A stretch of 64,000 bases of DNA from Geothrix sp. 21YS21S-4 (lineage in GTDB: Bacteria; Acidobacteriota; Holophagae; Holophagales; Holophagaceae): the NCBI RefSeq assembly GCF_030845995.1, contig NZ_CP132719.1, positions 1,240,001 through 1,304,000 of the forward strand. The letters run 5' to 3'. The position numbers and the translations under genes are program-made. Below the pieces are notes generated by a model. It was not told where the DNA came from. It did no database searches and was given only the letters and a program-made list of their open reading frames with translations. Position 1 is the stretch's first letter. Each line of letters opens with the position of its first letter. Shown here piece after piece: positions 36,461-44,454 of this stretch.

Positions 36461-38028
36461 TGGCGGCCGGCCCGTACCTCTCCCAGCGACTGGCCCAGAG
36501 CCAGACCCTCGCGCTGACGCCCGCCATGCAGCTGAAGCTCAAGCTGTGGCAGATGAACCTCCAGGAACTCTCCCAGACCATCGAGCGGGAGCTGGAGGAG
36601 AACCCCCTGCTGGAGCTGGCGGAGGACGGCGACGAAGTGCCCACCCTGGAGGCCATCGAGGAGGGCCGCGATTCCGACGTCACGGAACTCTCCCCCGAAC
36701 AGGCCGCCGAGGGCGTCGAACTGCCCGAGGGGGTGGACACCGTCGATCTGGGACCCATGCTGGACGCGGCGGGCGAGATGAATCCCGAAAGCGACTTGGA
36801 AAAATTCACGGAAGAAGGCGTCGCGCAGGTGCAGGAGACCGAACTGGGCGCCGAGAACAGCTGGGATTCCGAACTGCCCCGCACCAGCAACCTGCCGGAA
36901 GAGGATCGCCTGTCCTGGGAGGATCGCCTCAGCGCCAGCGAATCGCTTCAGGACCACCTTCTCGGGCAGCTCTACGAGACGCTCGAACACGAGGATCCCC
37001 GGGCCGCGCTGGTGGAGCGCCTCATCGACCGCCTGGATCCCAAGGGATTCCTCCGCCTGGACCCCGACCAGCCCGCCCTGGAAGCCACGCCCGCGGCCCT
37101 GGCGGCGGATCTCGGCGTCAGCGAGGAGGACCTGCGGGCCGCGGTGGACGTGCTTCAGGAATTCGATCCCTCCGGCGTGGGCTGCTTCACGGTCCAGGAG
37201 AGCCTCCTCCTCCAGCTCCGCCACGCGGGCGCCGAGCCCGACGACCTCGCCGTGCGGATCATCCAGAGCCACTCGGCCCTGCTGGCCCAGCGGGACAGCG
37301 GCCGCCTTCGCAAGGCCATCGGCTGCTCCGAAGAGGAACTGGGCGTCGCCATGGAGCAGCTCAAGCACCTCAACCCCTCGCCGGGCCGGGCCTTCGATCC
37401 CGAGGGCGAGCGGGTGGTGAAGCCCGACGTGGTGGTGCTCAAGGGCGAAGACGGCAACTGGAAGATCTACCTGAACGACGAGGGCCTTCCCCGCCTCAAG
37501 GTGAACGGCGAGTACCAGCGGTTCATGGCCTCCAGCGAGGCCAAGTCGGACAAGGACTTCATCCGCGAGCGCTTCCGCAGCGCCCGGGATTTCATCCGGG
37601 GCGTGGAGGACCGCAACCGCACGGTGCTGCGCGTCTCCGCCCAGATCGTGGATCTGCAGAAGGAATTCCTGGAGCACGGCATCGAGCGCCTGCGGCCCAT
37701 GGTGCTGCGCGACGTGGCCGAGGCCACCGGCTTCCACGAGAGCACCATCAGCCGCGTGGTGAAGGCCAAGACCATCCACACGCCCCAGGGCCTGTACGAC
37801 CTCAACTATTTCTTCTCCGCGCGGCCGAAGGATTCGGACGTGTCGGCCACTGTCGTCAAGCACCGCATCAAGGCCTTCGTGCAGGCCGAGGACTCTGCCA
37901 AGCCGCTATCGGATGAAGCCATCGCCGGCCTGCTGGAGCGGGACGGCATCAAGGTGGCGCGCCGCACGGTGAACAAGTACCGCGAGGAGCTGAAGATTCC
38001 TCCAGCTTCCCAACGGCGGCGACGATGA
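36460..38028 (+). CDS. rpoN: RNA polymerase sigma-54 factor
   Basis: 522 residues. Region I (LSQRLAQSQTLALTPAMQLK, Gln/Leu-rich, 6-50) binds activators. An acidic region II (60-160) follows. The core-binding domain comes next, with DPSGVGCFTVQESLLLQL. The helix-turn-helix is LRDVAEATGFHESTISRVVK, and the RpoN box ARRTVNKYREELKIP lies near the C-terminus. Sigma-54 promoters (TGGC-N9-TGC) are therefore in use in this organism. The TGATG overlap with lptB matches the lptB-rpoN-hpf order seen in many Gram-negatives. Confidence 0.97.
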   Translation: MAAGPYLSQRLAQSQTLALTPAMQLKLKLWQMNLQELSQTIERELEENPLLELAEDGDEVPTLEAIEEGRDSDVTELSPEQAAEGVELPEGVDTVDLGPMLDAAGEMNPESDLEKFTEEGVAQVQETELGAENSWDSELPRTSNLPEEDRLSWEDRLSASESLQDHLLGQLYETLEHEDPRAALVERLIDRLDPKGFLRLDPDQPALEATPAALAADLGVSEEDLRAAVDVLQEFDPSGVGCFTVQESLLLQLRHAGAEPDDLAVRIIQSHSALLAQRDSGRLRKAIGCSEEELGVAMEQLKHLNPSPGRAFDPEGERVVKPDVVVLKGEDGNWKIYLNDEGLPRLKVNGEYQRFMASSEAKSDKDFIRERFRSARDFIRGVEDRNRTVLRVSAQIVDLQKEFLEHGIERLRPMVLRDVAEATGFHESTISRVVKAKTIHTPQGLYDLNYFFSARPKDSDVSATVVKHRIKAFVQAEDSAKPLSDEAIAGLLERDGIKVARRTVNKYREELKIPPASQRRRR

Positions 38029-38095
38029 AGGGGCACCGGCCCCCGCCGCCGGCTTTCCGGTTCCCGGGCCGCCCGGCCCTTTTCAGGAGACTCCC

Positions 38096-38425
38096 ATGAA
38101 GGTCCACTACACCGGCCGCCACATGGAGCTCACCGAGCCCCTGAAGCAGTTCACGCAGGAGCGGCTGGACAAGATGGCCGCCTACCTGGACGACATCATC
38201 GACGTCCACGTGATCCTGGGCGTCGAGAAGCACCGCCACGCGGCCGAGATCACGCTGAAGACCCGCGCCAGCGCCTTCGTGGCCTCCGCCACCACCGACG
38301 ACATGTACTCGAGCATCACCCAGGCCGTGGAGAAGCTGGAGACCCAGGCCCACAAGCACCAGGACAAGCGCACCACCCGGCCCCACGACAGCGCCAAGAC
38401 CGGCGCCGCCGAAGCGGAAGCCTAG
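38096..38425 (+). CDS. hpf: Ribosome hibernation-promoting factor, short form
   Basis: 109 residues. Binds the decoding centre and helps form inactive 100S dimers, usually when growth stops. The pattern VHYTGRHMELTEPLKQFTQE, KMAAYLDDIIDVHVIL and VEKHRHAAEITLKTR is diagnostic. The length fits the short form, without the extra dimerisation domain. AGGAG lies 8 bp before the ATG. It follows rpoN by 67 bp and is closed by a hairpin. Confidence 0.94.
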   Translation: MKVHYTGRHMELTEPLKQFTQERLDKMAAYLDDIIDVHVILGVEKHRHAAEITLKTRASAFVASATTDDMYSSITQAVEKLETQAHKHQDKRTTRPHDSAKTGAAEAEA

Positions 38426-38449
38426 GCTTCACCCACTCCCTTTTCCCCC

Positions 38450-38475
38450 AAAGGCGGCCCGTCTGGGCCGCCTTT
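38450..38475 (+). terminator. Hairpin after hpf, terminator-like
   Basis: A perfect 11-bp stem (aaaggcggccc at 38450-38460, gggccgccttt at 38465-38475) with a gtct loop. Only a short T-poor stretch follows, so termination may be partial and allow read-through into the next genes. Confidence 0.65.
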
Positions 38476-38483
38476 GCTATTCT
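38475..38483 (+). promoter_or_regulatory. Candidate extended -10 promoter
   Basis: TGC-TATTCT (38475-38483) forms an extended -10 immediately after the hpf hairpin and 20 bp before the next start codon. No convincing -35 is present. It could drive the zinc-ribbon gene and mqnC. Confidence 0.35.
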
Positions 38484-38502
38484 GGAGGGCCTGGAGTCCG
38501 CC

Positions 38503-38667
38503 ATGCCCGATCCCACGCACCTCTACGCCCCCAAGACCTGCACCGAGCCCACCCAGATCTGCGAGAAGTGCCGGAGCCCCTACACGCTGGAGCACTTCCA
38601 GCACGGCGTGGAAGGCCAGGAGTGCGTGTGCCGCCGCTGCCTCCAGGTGATGGGGTACAAGGTCTAG
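38503..38667 (+). CDS. Small zinc-ribbon-like protein
   Basis: 54 residues. Six cysteines at 13, 20, 23, 41, 43 and 46: CEKC then, after 17 residues, CVCRRC. The CxxC-(x)n-CxxC layout indicates a zinc ribbon or knuckle. The ATG follows CTGGAG by 5 bp. It ends 2 bp before the mqnC start, so the two are translated together. I do not recognise a named family. A regulatory or chaperone role for the neighbouring radical-SAM enzyme is conceivable but not supported by more than position. Confidence 0.78.
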   Translation: MPDPTHLYAPKTCTEPTQICEKCRSPYTLEHFQHGVEGQECVCRRCLQVMGYKV

Positions 38668-38669
38668 GC

Positions 38670-39767
38670 ATGTCCGCCGTCCTGTCGTCCGACGCGATCC
38701 TGGAGCAGGTGCTCCGGGGGGGGCGTGTCAGCGCCGCCGAGGCCCTGGTCCTGCTGGAGGAAGCGGAGCTGCCCGACCTCGCCGTGGCCGCCACCGCCGT
38801 CCGCGATCGCCACAACGATCCCCGGCGCGTGAGCTACGTCATCGACCGCAACGTCAACTACACCGACGTGTGCAACGTCTACTGCACCTTCTGCGCCTTC
38901 TACCACAAGCCCGGCGACACCCGCGGCTACGTGCTGACGAAGGACCAGCTGAAGCAGAAGGCCGAAGAGACCCAGGCCCTCGGCGGGACGGGCTTCCTCC
39001 TGCAAGGCGGCGTGAACCCCGACCTTCCCTGGGACTACTACCTCGATCTCGTGAGCTACCTCCACCGCGACCTGGGGATCTGGGTCCACGGCTTCTCGCC
39101 GGTGGAGATCCAGATGATGGCCAAGCTCAGCGGCCAGACCCTGCGGAAGACCATCGCCGACCTGCGCGAGGCCGGCCTGGGCTCCATTCCCGGCGGCGGC
39201 GCGGAGATCCTGGTGGACCGCATCCGCAAGAAGATCGCCCCGCTGAAGGGCGGCCGGGAGAAGTGGCTCGAAGTGATGGAGGCCGCCCACGAGGAGGGCG
39301 TGAAGACCACGGGCACCATGATGTTCGGGATCACCGAGACCTTCGCGGAGCGCATCGAGCACCTGGAGGCCCTGCGAGACCAGCAGGACCGGGCCCTGGC
39401 GCGGAACAACGGCGGGGGCTACACCGCCTTCGCGGCCTGGCCCTTCCAGAGCGGCCACACGCCCTGGGAAGGCAAGGTGCCCAAGCCCACGGACGTCGAG
39501 TACCTCCGCACCATCGCCGTGGCGCGGATCTTCCTCGACAACTTCGCCCACGTCCAGAGCAGCTGGGTCACCATGGGCCGCAAGACCGGCCAGCTGGCCC
39601 TCCACTACGGCTGCGACGACATGGGCAGCCTGATGCTGGAGGAGAACGTCGTCAGCGCCGCGGGCACCTGCTACAGCGTGAACAATGACGAGATGACCCG
39701 GATGATCCGCGCCGCGGGCTATGAGCCCTGGCAGCGGGACAACGTCTACGGCGAGGTGTCCGCCTAG
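38670..39767 (+). CDS. mqnC: Cyclic dehypoxanthinyl futalosine synthase
   Basis: 365-residue radical-SAM enzyme of the futalosine menaquinone pathway that cyclises dehypoxanthine futalosine. The cluster motif is CNVYCTFCAFY (CxxxCxxC) in VIDRNVNYTDVCNVYCTFCAFYHK, a string characteristic of MqnC. GGTGFLLQGGVNPDL, VHGFSPVEI, SIPGGGAEIL and TGTMMFGITETFAERIEH are further matches. Presence of MqnC implies menaquinone made by this route, consistent with the quinol-oxidoreductase-like cytochrome at 19.7 kb. The start is 2 bp after the zinc-ribbon stop. Confidence 0.95.
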   Translation: MSAVLSSDAILEQVLRGGRVSAAEALVLLEEAELPDLAVAATAVRDRHNDPRRVSYVIDRNVNYTDVCNVYCTFCAFYHKPGDTRGYVLTKDQLKQKAEETQALGGTGFLLQGGVNPDLPWDYYLDLVSYLHRDLGIWVHGFSPVEIQMMAKLSGQTLRKTIADLREAGLGSIPGGGAEILVDRIRKKIAPLKGGREKWLEVMEAAHEEGVKTTGTMMFGITETFAERIEHLEALRDQQDRALARNNGGGYTAFAAWPFQSGHTPWEGKVPKPTDVEYLRTIAVARIFLDNFAHVQSSWVTMGRKTGQLALHYGCDDMGSLMLEENVVSAAGTCYSVNNDEMTRMIRAAGYEPWQRDNVYGEVSA

Positions 39768-39776
39768 GAGGAGGCC

Positions 39777-40193
39777 GTGCGGGTTCTGCTGCTGCTTCCG
39801 TTGCTCCTCCTGGCTGCCTTGGGATGCCGCCGGCCCGAAGCCGCGCCTTCGCCCCAGGCCCGGCTCGTGGTGCGCTTCCTGGACCGCGACGCCGTCCTGG
39901 ACCTTCCGGCGCCCGCCGCCGAGGGTGCCTGGCGCGTGATGAACGCGGGGCAATGGGAGCCCCTGGAGGTCCGGTGGAAACCCGGCGCGCCTATCCTGGG
40001 CGCGGCTGTGATCGGGCGCACCGCCCCGGATTGGGTGCTCTTGGAGGATCCGGCCCGGGATACCCACCGCATCGTGGTGCGCGGGCCGGGACCGGAGGAA
40101 CTGGAGATCCGCAACGGCCGCTTCGATCCCGAGGAAAGCGACGCACTGGCCGCCCTCGGTGTCCTGTGGGTGCTCAGCTGGGTGCGGCGCTGA
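39777..40193 (+). CDS. Small putative lipoprotein
   Basis: 138 residues from a GTG start preceded by GGAGGAGG. The leader MRVLLLLPLLLLAALGC ends in a good lipobox (LAALGC, Cys17). The mature part is beta-rich, with LVVRFLDRDAVLDLP, WVLLEDPARDTHRIVV and a C-terminal helix. Family not recognised. It follows mqnC by 9 bp and looks like the last gene of the run that began at accA. Its 3' end meets two stacked palindromic repeats. Confidence 0.8.
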   Translation: MRVLLLLPLLLLAALGCRRPEAAPSPQARLVVRFLDRDAVLDLPAPAAEGAWRVMNAGQWEPLEVRWKPGAPILGAAVIGRTAPDWVLLEDPARDTHRIVVRGPGPEELEIRNGRFDPEESDALAALGVLWVLSWVRR

Positions 40194-40250
40194 CGCCCAG
40201 AGGCGATCCCGGACCAAGCCAAGCCCTGGGTTTTGAGAAAGACTGTTTTC

Positions 40251-40332
40251 AAAGCGGAGGAATGCGGAGCGGCGGAGGAAAGCAGAGGTATTCCTCTCCG
40301 TTTTCCTCCGCCGCTCTGTTTCCCTCCGCTTT
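40251..40332. repeat. Family-C intergenic palindrome (gcggaggaa type)
   Basis: Nested inverted repeats. The outer arms aaagcggagg (40251-40260) and cctccgcttt (40323-40332) enclose a perfect 15-bp stem gagcggcggaggaaa (40267-40281) with tttcctccgccgctc (40302-40316). An inner agagg/cctct completes it. This is one long cruciform-capable hairpin at a convergent junction. Confidence 0.85.
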
Positions 40333-40373
40333 CAGGCTTTGATGCCAATGGGCGATCAAGACCCAATCTTTTT

Positions 40374-40460
40374 TCACCGCCAAGAACTGAATAAAGACAC
40401 TGCTTTGTCTTTCTTGGTGTTCTTGGCGGTGATCTTTATTCGTTGAATGCAAAGGGGCAT
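40374..40460. repeat. Family-A intergenic palindrome (copy 3)
   Basis: The stem tcaccgccaagaa (40374-40386) pairs perfectly with ttcttggcggtga (40420-40432). An inner stem aaagaca/tgtcttt (40393-40399, 40406-40412) follows. The tail ttgaatgcaaaggggcat (40443-40460) matches the tails after copies 1 and 2. It is stacked beside the family-C palindrome between convergent genes. Confidence 0.88.
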
Positions 40461-40479
40461 GACGCCAGGCCGGGCGCCC

Positions 40480-40905
40480 TCAGCCGCGGATCAGCCAGAT
40501 GGGGCGCCCCTCGCGGACGGCTTCGCGCAGGAGGCGCTGGGCCTTGGCCAGATCGAGGGCTTCGATGGCGAGTCCGTTCAGTTCCATGCCCGTGACCGGA
40601 TGATCGGGGCGGGGCAGCGGGAGGTGGACCGGACGGGTGAAGGCCTTGGATTCGGCCACGCCCGCGGCGGGAAGGGCGATGGAGGCCGTCTCCAGTTCGG
40701 CGCGGGAGTAGTCGAGGCGCTGCTCCAGGAGGGTCCAGGTGCGGCGGCCGGGCTTGCGCGCGCCGGTCTCCCACAGCGACACCGTCTGCTGGGTCACCTG
40801 CAGATACTCGGCGAAGGTTCGCTGGCCCATGTTCAGGCTCTCGCGGATCTGCTTGAGGTTCTCGGGGAACCAGTTCTTCGGCGCGCGGCGGGTCTTGGTG
40901 GTCAT
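40480..40905 (-). CDS. XRE-family transcriptional regulator
   Basis: 141 residues. A helix-turn-helix of the Cro/CI type occupies about 15-60 (LKQIRESLNMGQRTFAEYLQ, then VTQQTVSLWETGARKPGRRT). The C-terminal half (about 75-141) has no recognised domain and ends in AKAQRLLREAVREGRPIWLI. The ATG at 40905 follows CCGGAG; the frame is open upstream but those codons look non-coding. A dyad at 41072-41086 upstream is a candidate operator for autoregulation. No toxin partner is adjacent, so a toxin-antitoxin role is not supported. Confidence 0.85.
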   Translation of the reverse strand: MTTKTRRAPKNWFPENLKQIRESLNMGQRTFAEYLQVTQQTVSLWETGARKPGRRTWTLLEQRLDYSRAELETASIALPAAGVAESKAFTRPVHLPLPRPDHPVTGMELNGLAIEALDLAKAQRLLREAVREGRPIWLIRG

Positions 40906-41071
40906 CGGCCGCTCCGGATCCGACAACCCTGCTGTCGCCAGCTCCTTCCGGTCCTCTCGCACCGGATCGGGAGGCGAGGAACGGCGGAGCGCGGCATGAA
41001 ATCCAGTCTGGAAGCCCGTCCGTTCTCTCCGGAAGGGAGGGGCCGAAACCCAGGCGGGGCGCGGCTCGATG

Positions 41072-41086
41072 GACAATTTAGTTGTC
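41072..41086. promoter_or_regulatory. Dyad GACAA-N5-TTGTC, candidate operator
   Basis: A perfect 5+5 inverted repeat in a locally AT-rich patch 167 bp before the XRE start. On the minus strand it overlaps a TTGACA hexamer (41084-41089) that could be a -35 element, though no good -10 follows. A regulator site is an inference. Confidence 0.35.
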
Positions 41087-41161
41087 AATGTAGGCTTTCC
41101 CGGCCCCGCCAAGAGGGGAATGGGTCAGGAACGCTTCCGTCCCGGTGCGTTCAGCCGACGC

Positions 41162-42316
41162 TTACCCGCGCAGGGCTTCCCGGGCGGCGAGGACCTTGGC
41201 GAGGGCGGCTTCGGGCGTGTCCGCGAGGGCGGTGAGGTGCCCCATCTTGCGGCCGGGGCGCGCCTCCGTCTTGCCGTAGAGGTGCAGCTTCACGTCGCGG
41301 TGCGCGAGGAGGCGCTCCCACGCCGGCTGGCCGTCCGCGGGCCACAGGTCGCCCAGGAGGTTGGCCATGGCGGCCGGGCGGAGCAGGGCGGTGTCCCCCA
41401 GGGGCAGGCCGCACACGGCCCGGACCTGCTGCTCGAATTGGCTCGTGACGCAGGCGTCGATGGTGGCGTGGCCGCTGTTGTGGGGCCGCGGCGCCAGTTC
41501 GTTCACCAGCAGTTCCCCGCCGGGCTTGAGGAAGAACTCCACGGTCAGCATCCCCACCACGCCCAGGGTCTCGGCGATGGCCAGGGCCGTGGTCTGGGCC
41601 CGCTGCGCGACCTCGGCGGGGATCCGCGCCGGGAAGACGGTGGTGTCCAGGATGTGGTTCCGGTGGTCGTTCTCCGCCACGGGCCACACGCTGGACTCGC
41701 CGCTGGAGGACCGCGCGCAGACGACGCTGCACTCCAGCTCGAAGGGCACCCAGGCTTCGAGGATGCCCTGCTGGCCCCCGAGCGCCGCGAAGGCCGGGGC
41801 GATGTCGGCGGCCTCCTTCAGCTTCCGCTGGCCCTTGCCGTCGTAGCCGAAGGCCGCGGTCTTGAGGACGGAGGGGAAACCGAGGGCCTCCGCCGCCTCG
41901 CGCAGGTCGGACTCGCGGTTGATCTCGCGGAAGGGCGTGACGGGGAAGCCGTGCTGGAACAGGAACCGCTTCTCGCGCAGCCGGTGCTGGACCGTGTGCA
42001 GGACGGAGGCGCCGGGATGCATGGGGCGGAGCGTGGCCACGGCCTCCAGGGTTTCCGCAGGGATGTTCTCGAATTCCACCGTCACCACGTCCACCCCCCG
42101 GGCCAGGGCCTGGGCGGCGTAGACGTCGTTGTAGGCGGCGCGGATCTCCACGTCCGCCACCTGGCCCGCAGGGCAGTCGTGGCCGGGGTCGAGGGCGTGC
42201 ACGCGGAAGCCCAGGTTGCGGGCCGCCAACGTGAACATGCGGCCCAGCTGGCCGCCGCCGAGCAGCCCCAGGGCGGCCCCGGGACGGATGGGTGGGAGCG
42301 GGCGGGTGTCGGCCAT
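41162..42316 (-). CDS. purK: 5-(carboxyamino)imidazole ribonucleotide synthase
   Basis: 384-residue ATP-grasp enzyme that carboxylates AIR with bicarbonate in purine synthesis. The N-terminal loop ALGLLGGGQLGRMFTLAA, TVEFENIP, KTAAFGYDGKGQ, WVPFELECSVV, VEFFLKPGGELLVNELAPRP and HNSGHATIDACVTSQFEQQ are diagnostic. Its usual partner purE is not adjacent. The start at 42316 (MADTRPLPPIRPG) is preferred; an ATG five codons upstream at 42331 is the alternative. Divergent from the mog/moaB-like gene. Confidence 0.94.
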   Translation of the reverse strand: MADTRPLPPIRPGAALGLLGGGQLGRMFTLAARNLGFRVHALDPGHDCPAGQVADVEIRAAYNDVYAAQALARGVDVVTVEFENIPAETLEAVATLRPMHPGASVLHTVQHRLREKRFLFQHGFPVTPFREINRESDLREAAEALGFPSVLKTAAFGYDGKGQRKLKEAADIAPAFAALGGQQGILEAWVPFELECSVVCARSSSGESSVWPVAENDHRNHILDTTVFPARIPAEVAQRAQTTALAIAETLGVVGMLTVEFFLKPGGELLVNELAPRPHNSGHATIDACVTSQFEQQVRAVCGLPLGDTALLRPAAMANLLGDLWPADGQPAWERLLAHRDVKLHLYGKTEARPGRKMGHLTALADTPEAALAKVLAAREALRG

Positions 42317-42366
42317 TCCCCATTGTGGCATTCTCGGGAGCGGACTGTTTCCGCGGGGAGGGCCGG

Positions 42367-42852
42367 ATGGAGCGCGTTCATCTCGTCACCCTGTCGGACC
42401 GGGCCTTTCGCGGCGACTACCACGACGAGGCCACGCCCCTTCTCACCCAGTGGCTGGAAGGGCAGGGCGTGGCGGCGGTGGTCTCCTCCCTGATGCCGGA
42501 CGATCCCGCGGCCCTGGAGGCGGATCTGCGGGCCGCGGTGGCTTCGGAAGCGCCGCTGGTCCTGACCTGCGGCGGCACGGGCTTCGGCCTCCGGGATACC
42601 ACGCCCGAGGCCACGCGCCGCGTCATCGAGCGGGAGGCTCCGGGCGTGTGCGAACTGATCCGCGCCAAGGGCGGCCATCCCCTGGCCTTCGCCAGTCGAG
42701 CCGTCTGCGGGATCGCGGGGCGGACGGTGATCCTCAACCTGTCGGGCCGGCCCGCCGCGGCGTTGGAGCAGATCCAGCTTGCCTGGCCGGTCCTCGTCCA
42801 CGCCGTGGGCGTCCTCCGGAAGGAAGCGGCGGTGGGAGGGCCGTGCTCATGA
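42367..42852 (+). CDS. MogA/MoaB-family molybdopterin adenylyltransferase-like protein
   Basis: 161 residues. Adenylates molybdopterin before molybdenum insertion. LVTLSDRAFRGDYHDEATPL, LTCGGTGFGLRDTTPEATRRV and ILNLSGRPAAALEQIQLAWPV are the family core, with GGTG binding the pterin. GGGGAGG lies 5 bp before the ATG. It implies molybdenum- or tungsten-cofactor enzymes elsewhere in the genome. It is followed closely by a small unrecognised gene. Confidence 0.9.
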   Translation: MERVHLVTLSDRAFRGDYHDEATPLLTQWLEGQGVAAVVSSLMPDDPAALEADLRAAVASEAPLVLTCGGTGFGLRDTTPEATRRVIEREAPGVCELIRAKGGHPLAFASRAVCGIAGRTVILNLSGRPAAALEQIQLAWPVLVHAVGVLRKEAAVGGPCS

Positions 42853-42862
42853 AGGAGCGGCC

Positions 42863-43078
42863 ATGAACGTCTGGGCGCGGATCAACCGCGTGGGCTGGGT
42901 CCACTTCTGGCGCCGCCGCGAGGACTTCGACGCGGCGGAGCCTTCGGCCCACTTCGTGAACGCCCGCACCGATCCGCGGTGGCTGGAGGCCACCCTGAGC
43001 GCCGCCCAGTGGGCGGCCCTCGAGGTCGGGGAACTCGTGGAGATCGAGGATCCCGGCTACTTCACCGACGAGGACTGA
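42863..43078 (+). CDS. Small hypothetical protein
   Basis: 71 residues, acidic at the C-terminus, with an aromatic N-terminus (NVWARINRVGWVHFWRRRED). No signal peptide and no known domain. AAGGAG lies 5 bp before the ATG, which is 10 bp after the mog/moaB-like stop, so the two are probably co-transcribed. Its last 22 bp overlap the convergent membrane-protein gene. Confidence 0.7.
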   Translation: MNVWARINRVGWVHFWRRREDFDAAEPSAHFVNARTDPRWLEATLSAAQWAALEVGELVEIEDPGYFTDED

Positions 43079-43815
43079 TCGGGGCTGGCGTCCGCCACGG
43101 CGGTTTCCAGCCGGTGGTAGAGGGCCAGCAGGGCGCAGCTCAGCCACACGTTCACGATCCCGCCCAGCAGCCCGAAGGCCCAGAAGGCCGGGTGCTTCAG
43201 GCGCAGCCAAGCGTCGGCCCCCAGTTCCCCCGCGGCGGCGGGCACCAGTCGTCCCAGGCTCCAGCCGGCGGCCACCTGGTAGAGCATCGCCACCAGGGCC
43301 ATGGCGAGCACGGCCTGGACCACCCGCGGCCAATGCCGAGCCATCGCGGCCTGGCTCCAGCGGAGGGCCGCGACGGGGGCGTCCCCGCGGATCAGCAGGC
43401 GCAGGGGCGCCCAGCCGAAGATGGCGAGGACCAGGACCCCGGGGATCACGAACAGCAGGAGTCCCAGGGCGATGAGCAGGCTGAGCCCCAGCCGCAGGAG
43501 AAAGGCCCGGGCCCAGCGCCGGTCGAAGGCGCCCCGCCACTCCCCTTCGGCGCGGCCCGGGGCGGGGCGCAGTTCCGCGTCGAGGCGCGCCTGGAGCCGG
43601 GGAATGAAGTACATCTCCAGCGGAAGGAGCCCCGCGAAGGCGAACAGGGGCTGCGCCAGGAAGCTGGAGACGCCCGCGGCCAGCTCCAGGGCCGGACCCA
43701 CCTGCGTCAGGACCATGGCGAGCACCGCCAGCCCCAGGGCGAGGGCCGGATGCCGCAGAAAGAGCGCCACGCCTTCACGGAGGGCGCCGAGGTGGGAAGT
43801 CGGGAAGCGGGACAT
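43057..43815 (-). CDS. Multi-pass membrane protein, unknown function
   Basis: 252 residues with about five or six hydrophobic helices: ALALGLAVLAMVLTQVGPAL, FLAQPLFAFAGLLPLEMYF, LSLLIALGLLLFVIPGVLVL, VVQAVLAMALVAMLYQVA and FWAFGLLGGIVNVWLSCALL. The layout, with GVLVLAIFGWAPLRLLI followed by AALRWSQAAM, resembles the loosely defined YciC/DUF975-type integral membrane proteins. No enzyme or transporter motif is present. It overlaps the convergent gene by 22 bp and is divergent from yqgE. Confidence 0.75.
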   Translation of the reverse strand: MSRFPTSHLGALREGVALFLRHPALALGLAVLAMVLTQVGPALELAAGVSSFLAQPLFAFAGLLPLEMYFIPRLQARLDAELRPAPGRAEGEWRGAFDRRWARAFLLRLGLSLLIALGLLLFVIPGVLVLAIFGWAPLRLLIRGDAPVAALRWSQAAMARHWPRVVQAVLAMALVAMLYQVAAGWSLGRLVPAAAGELGADAWLRLKHPAFWAFGLLGGIVNVWLSCALLALYHRLETAVADASPDQSSSVK

Positions 43816-43860
43816 CCTTCCAGCCTAGCCCGAGTGGCCCGGTGGGCTATCATCGGCCTC

Positions 43861-44376
43861 ATGACGCCTCTGGCCCCCTCTCTCCTGGTGGCGAGCCCCG
43901 CGCTCCTGGATCCCAACTTCCTTCACACCGTCGTTCTGGTGGTGGATCACGACGAGGAAGGCGCCCTGGGCCTGATCCTCAACCGGCCGCTGCCGCTCAC
44001 CCTCGCCCAGGTTTCCCACGAGGGTGGAATGGAATTCCAGGGCTCCGAGGAGGCCACCGCGTGGCGCGGCGGGCCGGTGGACCCCCAGCGGGGCATCCTC
44101 CTCGTCCAGGGCGGCCTGCCGGAGGAGGAGGACACGGTGGTGGATCTCACCCACTTCGTCAGCCACCGCAAGGACCTGCTGGAATCCCTGCTCACCGATC
44201 CCATGGCCCGCTATCGCTTGTTCCTGGGCTACGCCGGCTGGGGGCCGGGCCAGCTGGACCAGGAGCTGGATCACGGTGCCTGGATCCGGCTGCCGGTGGT
44301 CTCCGAATGGCTGCTCCACCCCGATCCCTCGGGCCTGTGGCAGGTGGCCCACGGCGAGCGGCGGGAGGAAGGCTGA
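43861..44376 (+). CDS. YqgE/AlgH family protein
   Basis: 171 residues. The opening LAPSLLVASPALLDPNFLHTVVLVVDHDEEGALGLILNRP is the classic UPF0301/AlgH start. GGPVDPQRGILLVQ and RLFLGYAGWGPGQLDQEL complete the signature. Function is unknown; AlgH was first linked to alginate regulation. There is no Shine-Dalgarno sequence, and TATCAT lies 7-13 bp before the ATG, so the transcript may be leaderless. Confidence 0.92.
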   Translation: MTPLAPSLLVASPALLDPNFLHTVVLVVDHDEEGALGLILNRPLPLTLAQVSHEGGMEFQGSEEATAWRGGPVDPQRGILLVQGGLPEEEDTVVDLTHFVSHRKDLLESLLTDPMARYRLFLGYAGWGPGQLDQELDHGAWIRLPVVSEWLLHPDPSGLWQVAHGERREEG

Positions 44377-44454
44377 GGTTCGCGGGCCCCTCCTGATAGA
44401 GTGGGGGAAAGCGCGTTTCTATCCCTTTCCGCTCCACAGGCTTACGGGTAGCCC

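Noticed and set aside
36546-37916. Second plus-strand frame inside rpoN
   Set aside because: Shadow frame; rpoN shows complete sigma-54 motifs in the other frame.
40480-40905. Antitoxin of a toxin-antitoxin pair
   Set aside because: No small toxin-like gene lies on either side; neighbours are a lipoprotein gene and purK, with repeats between.
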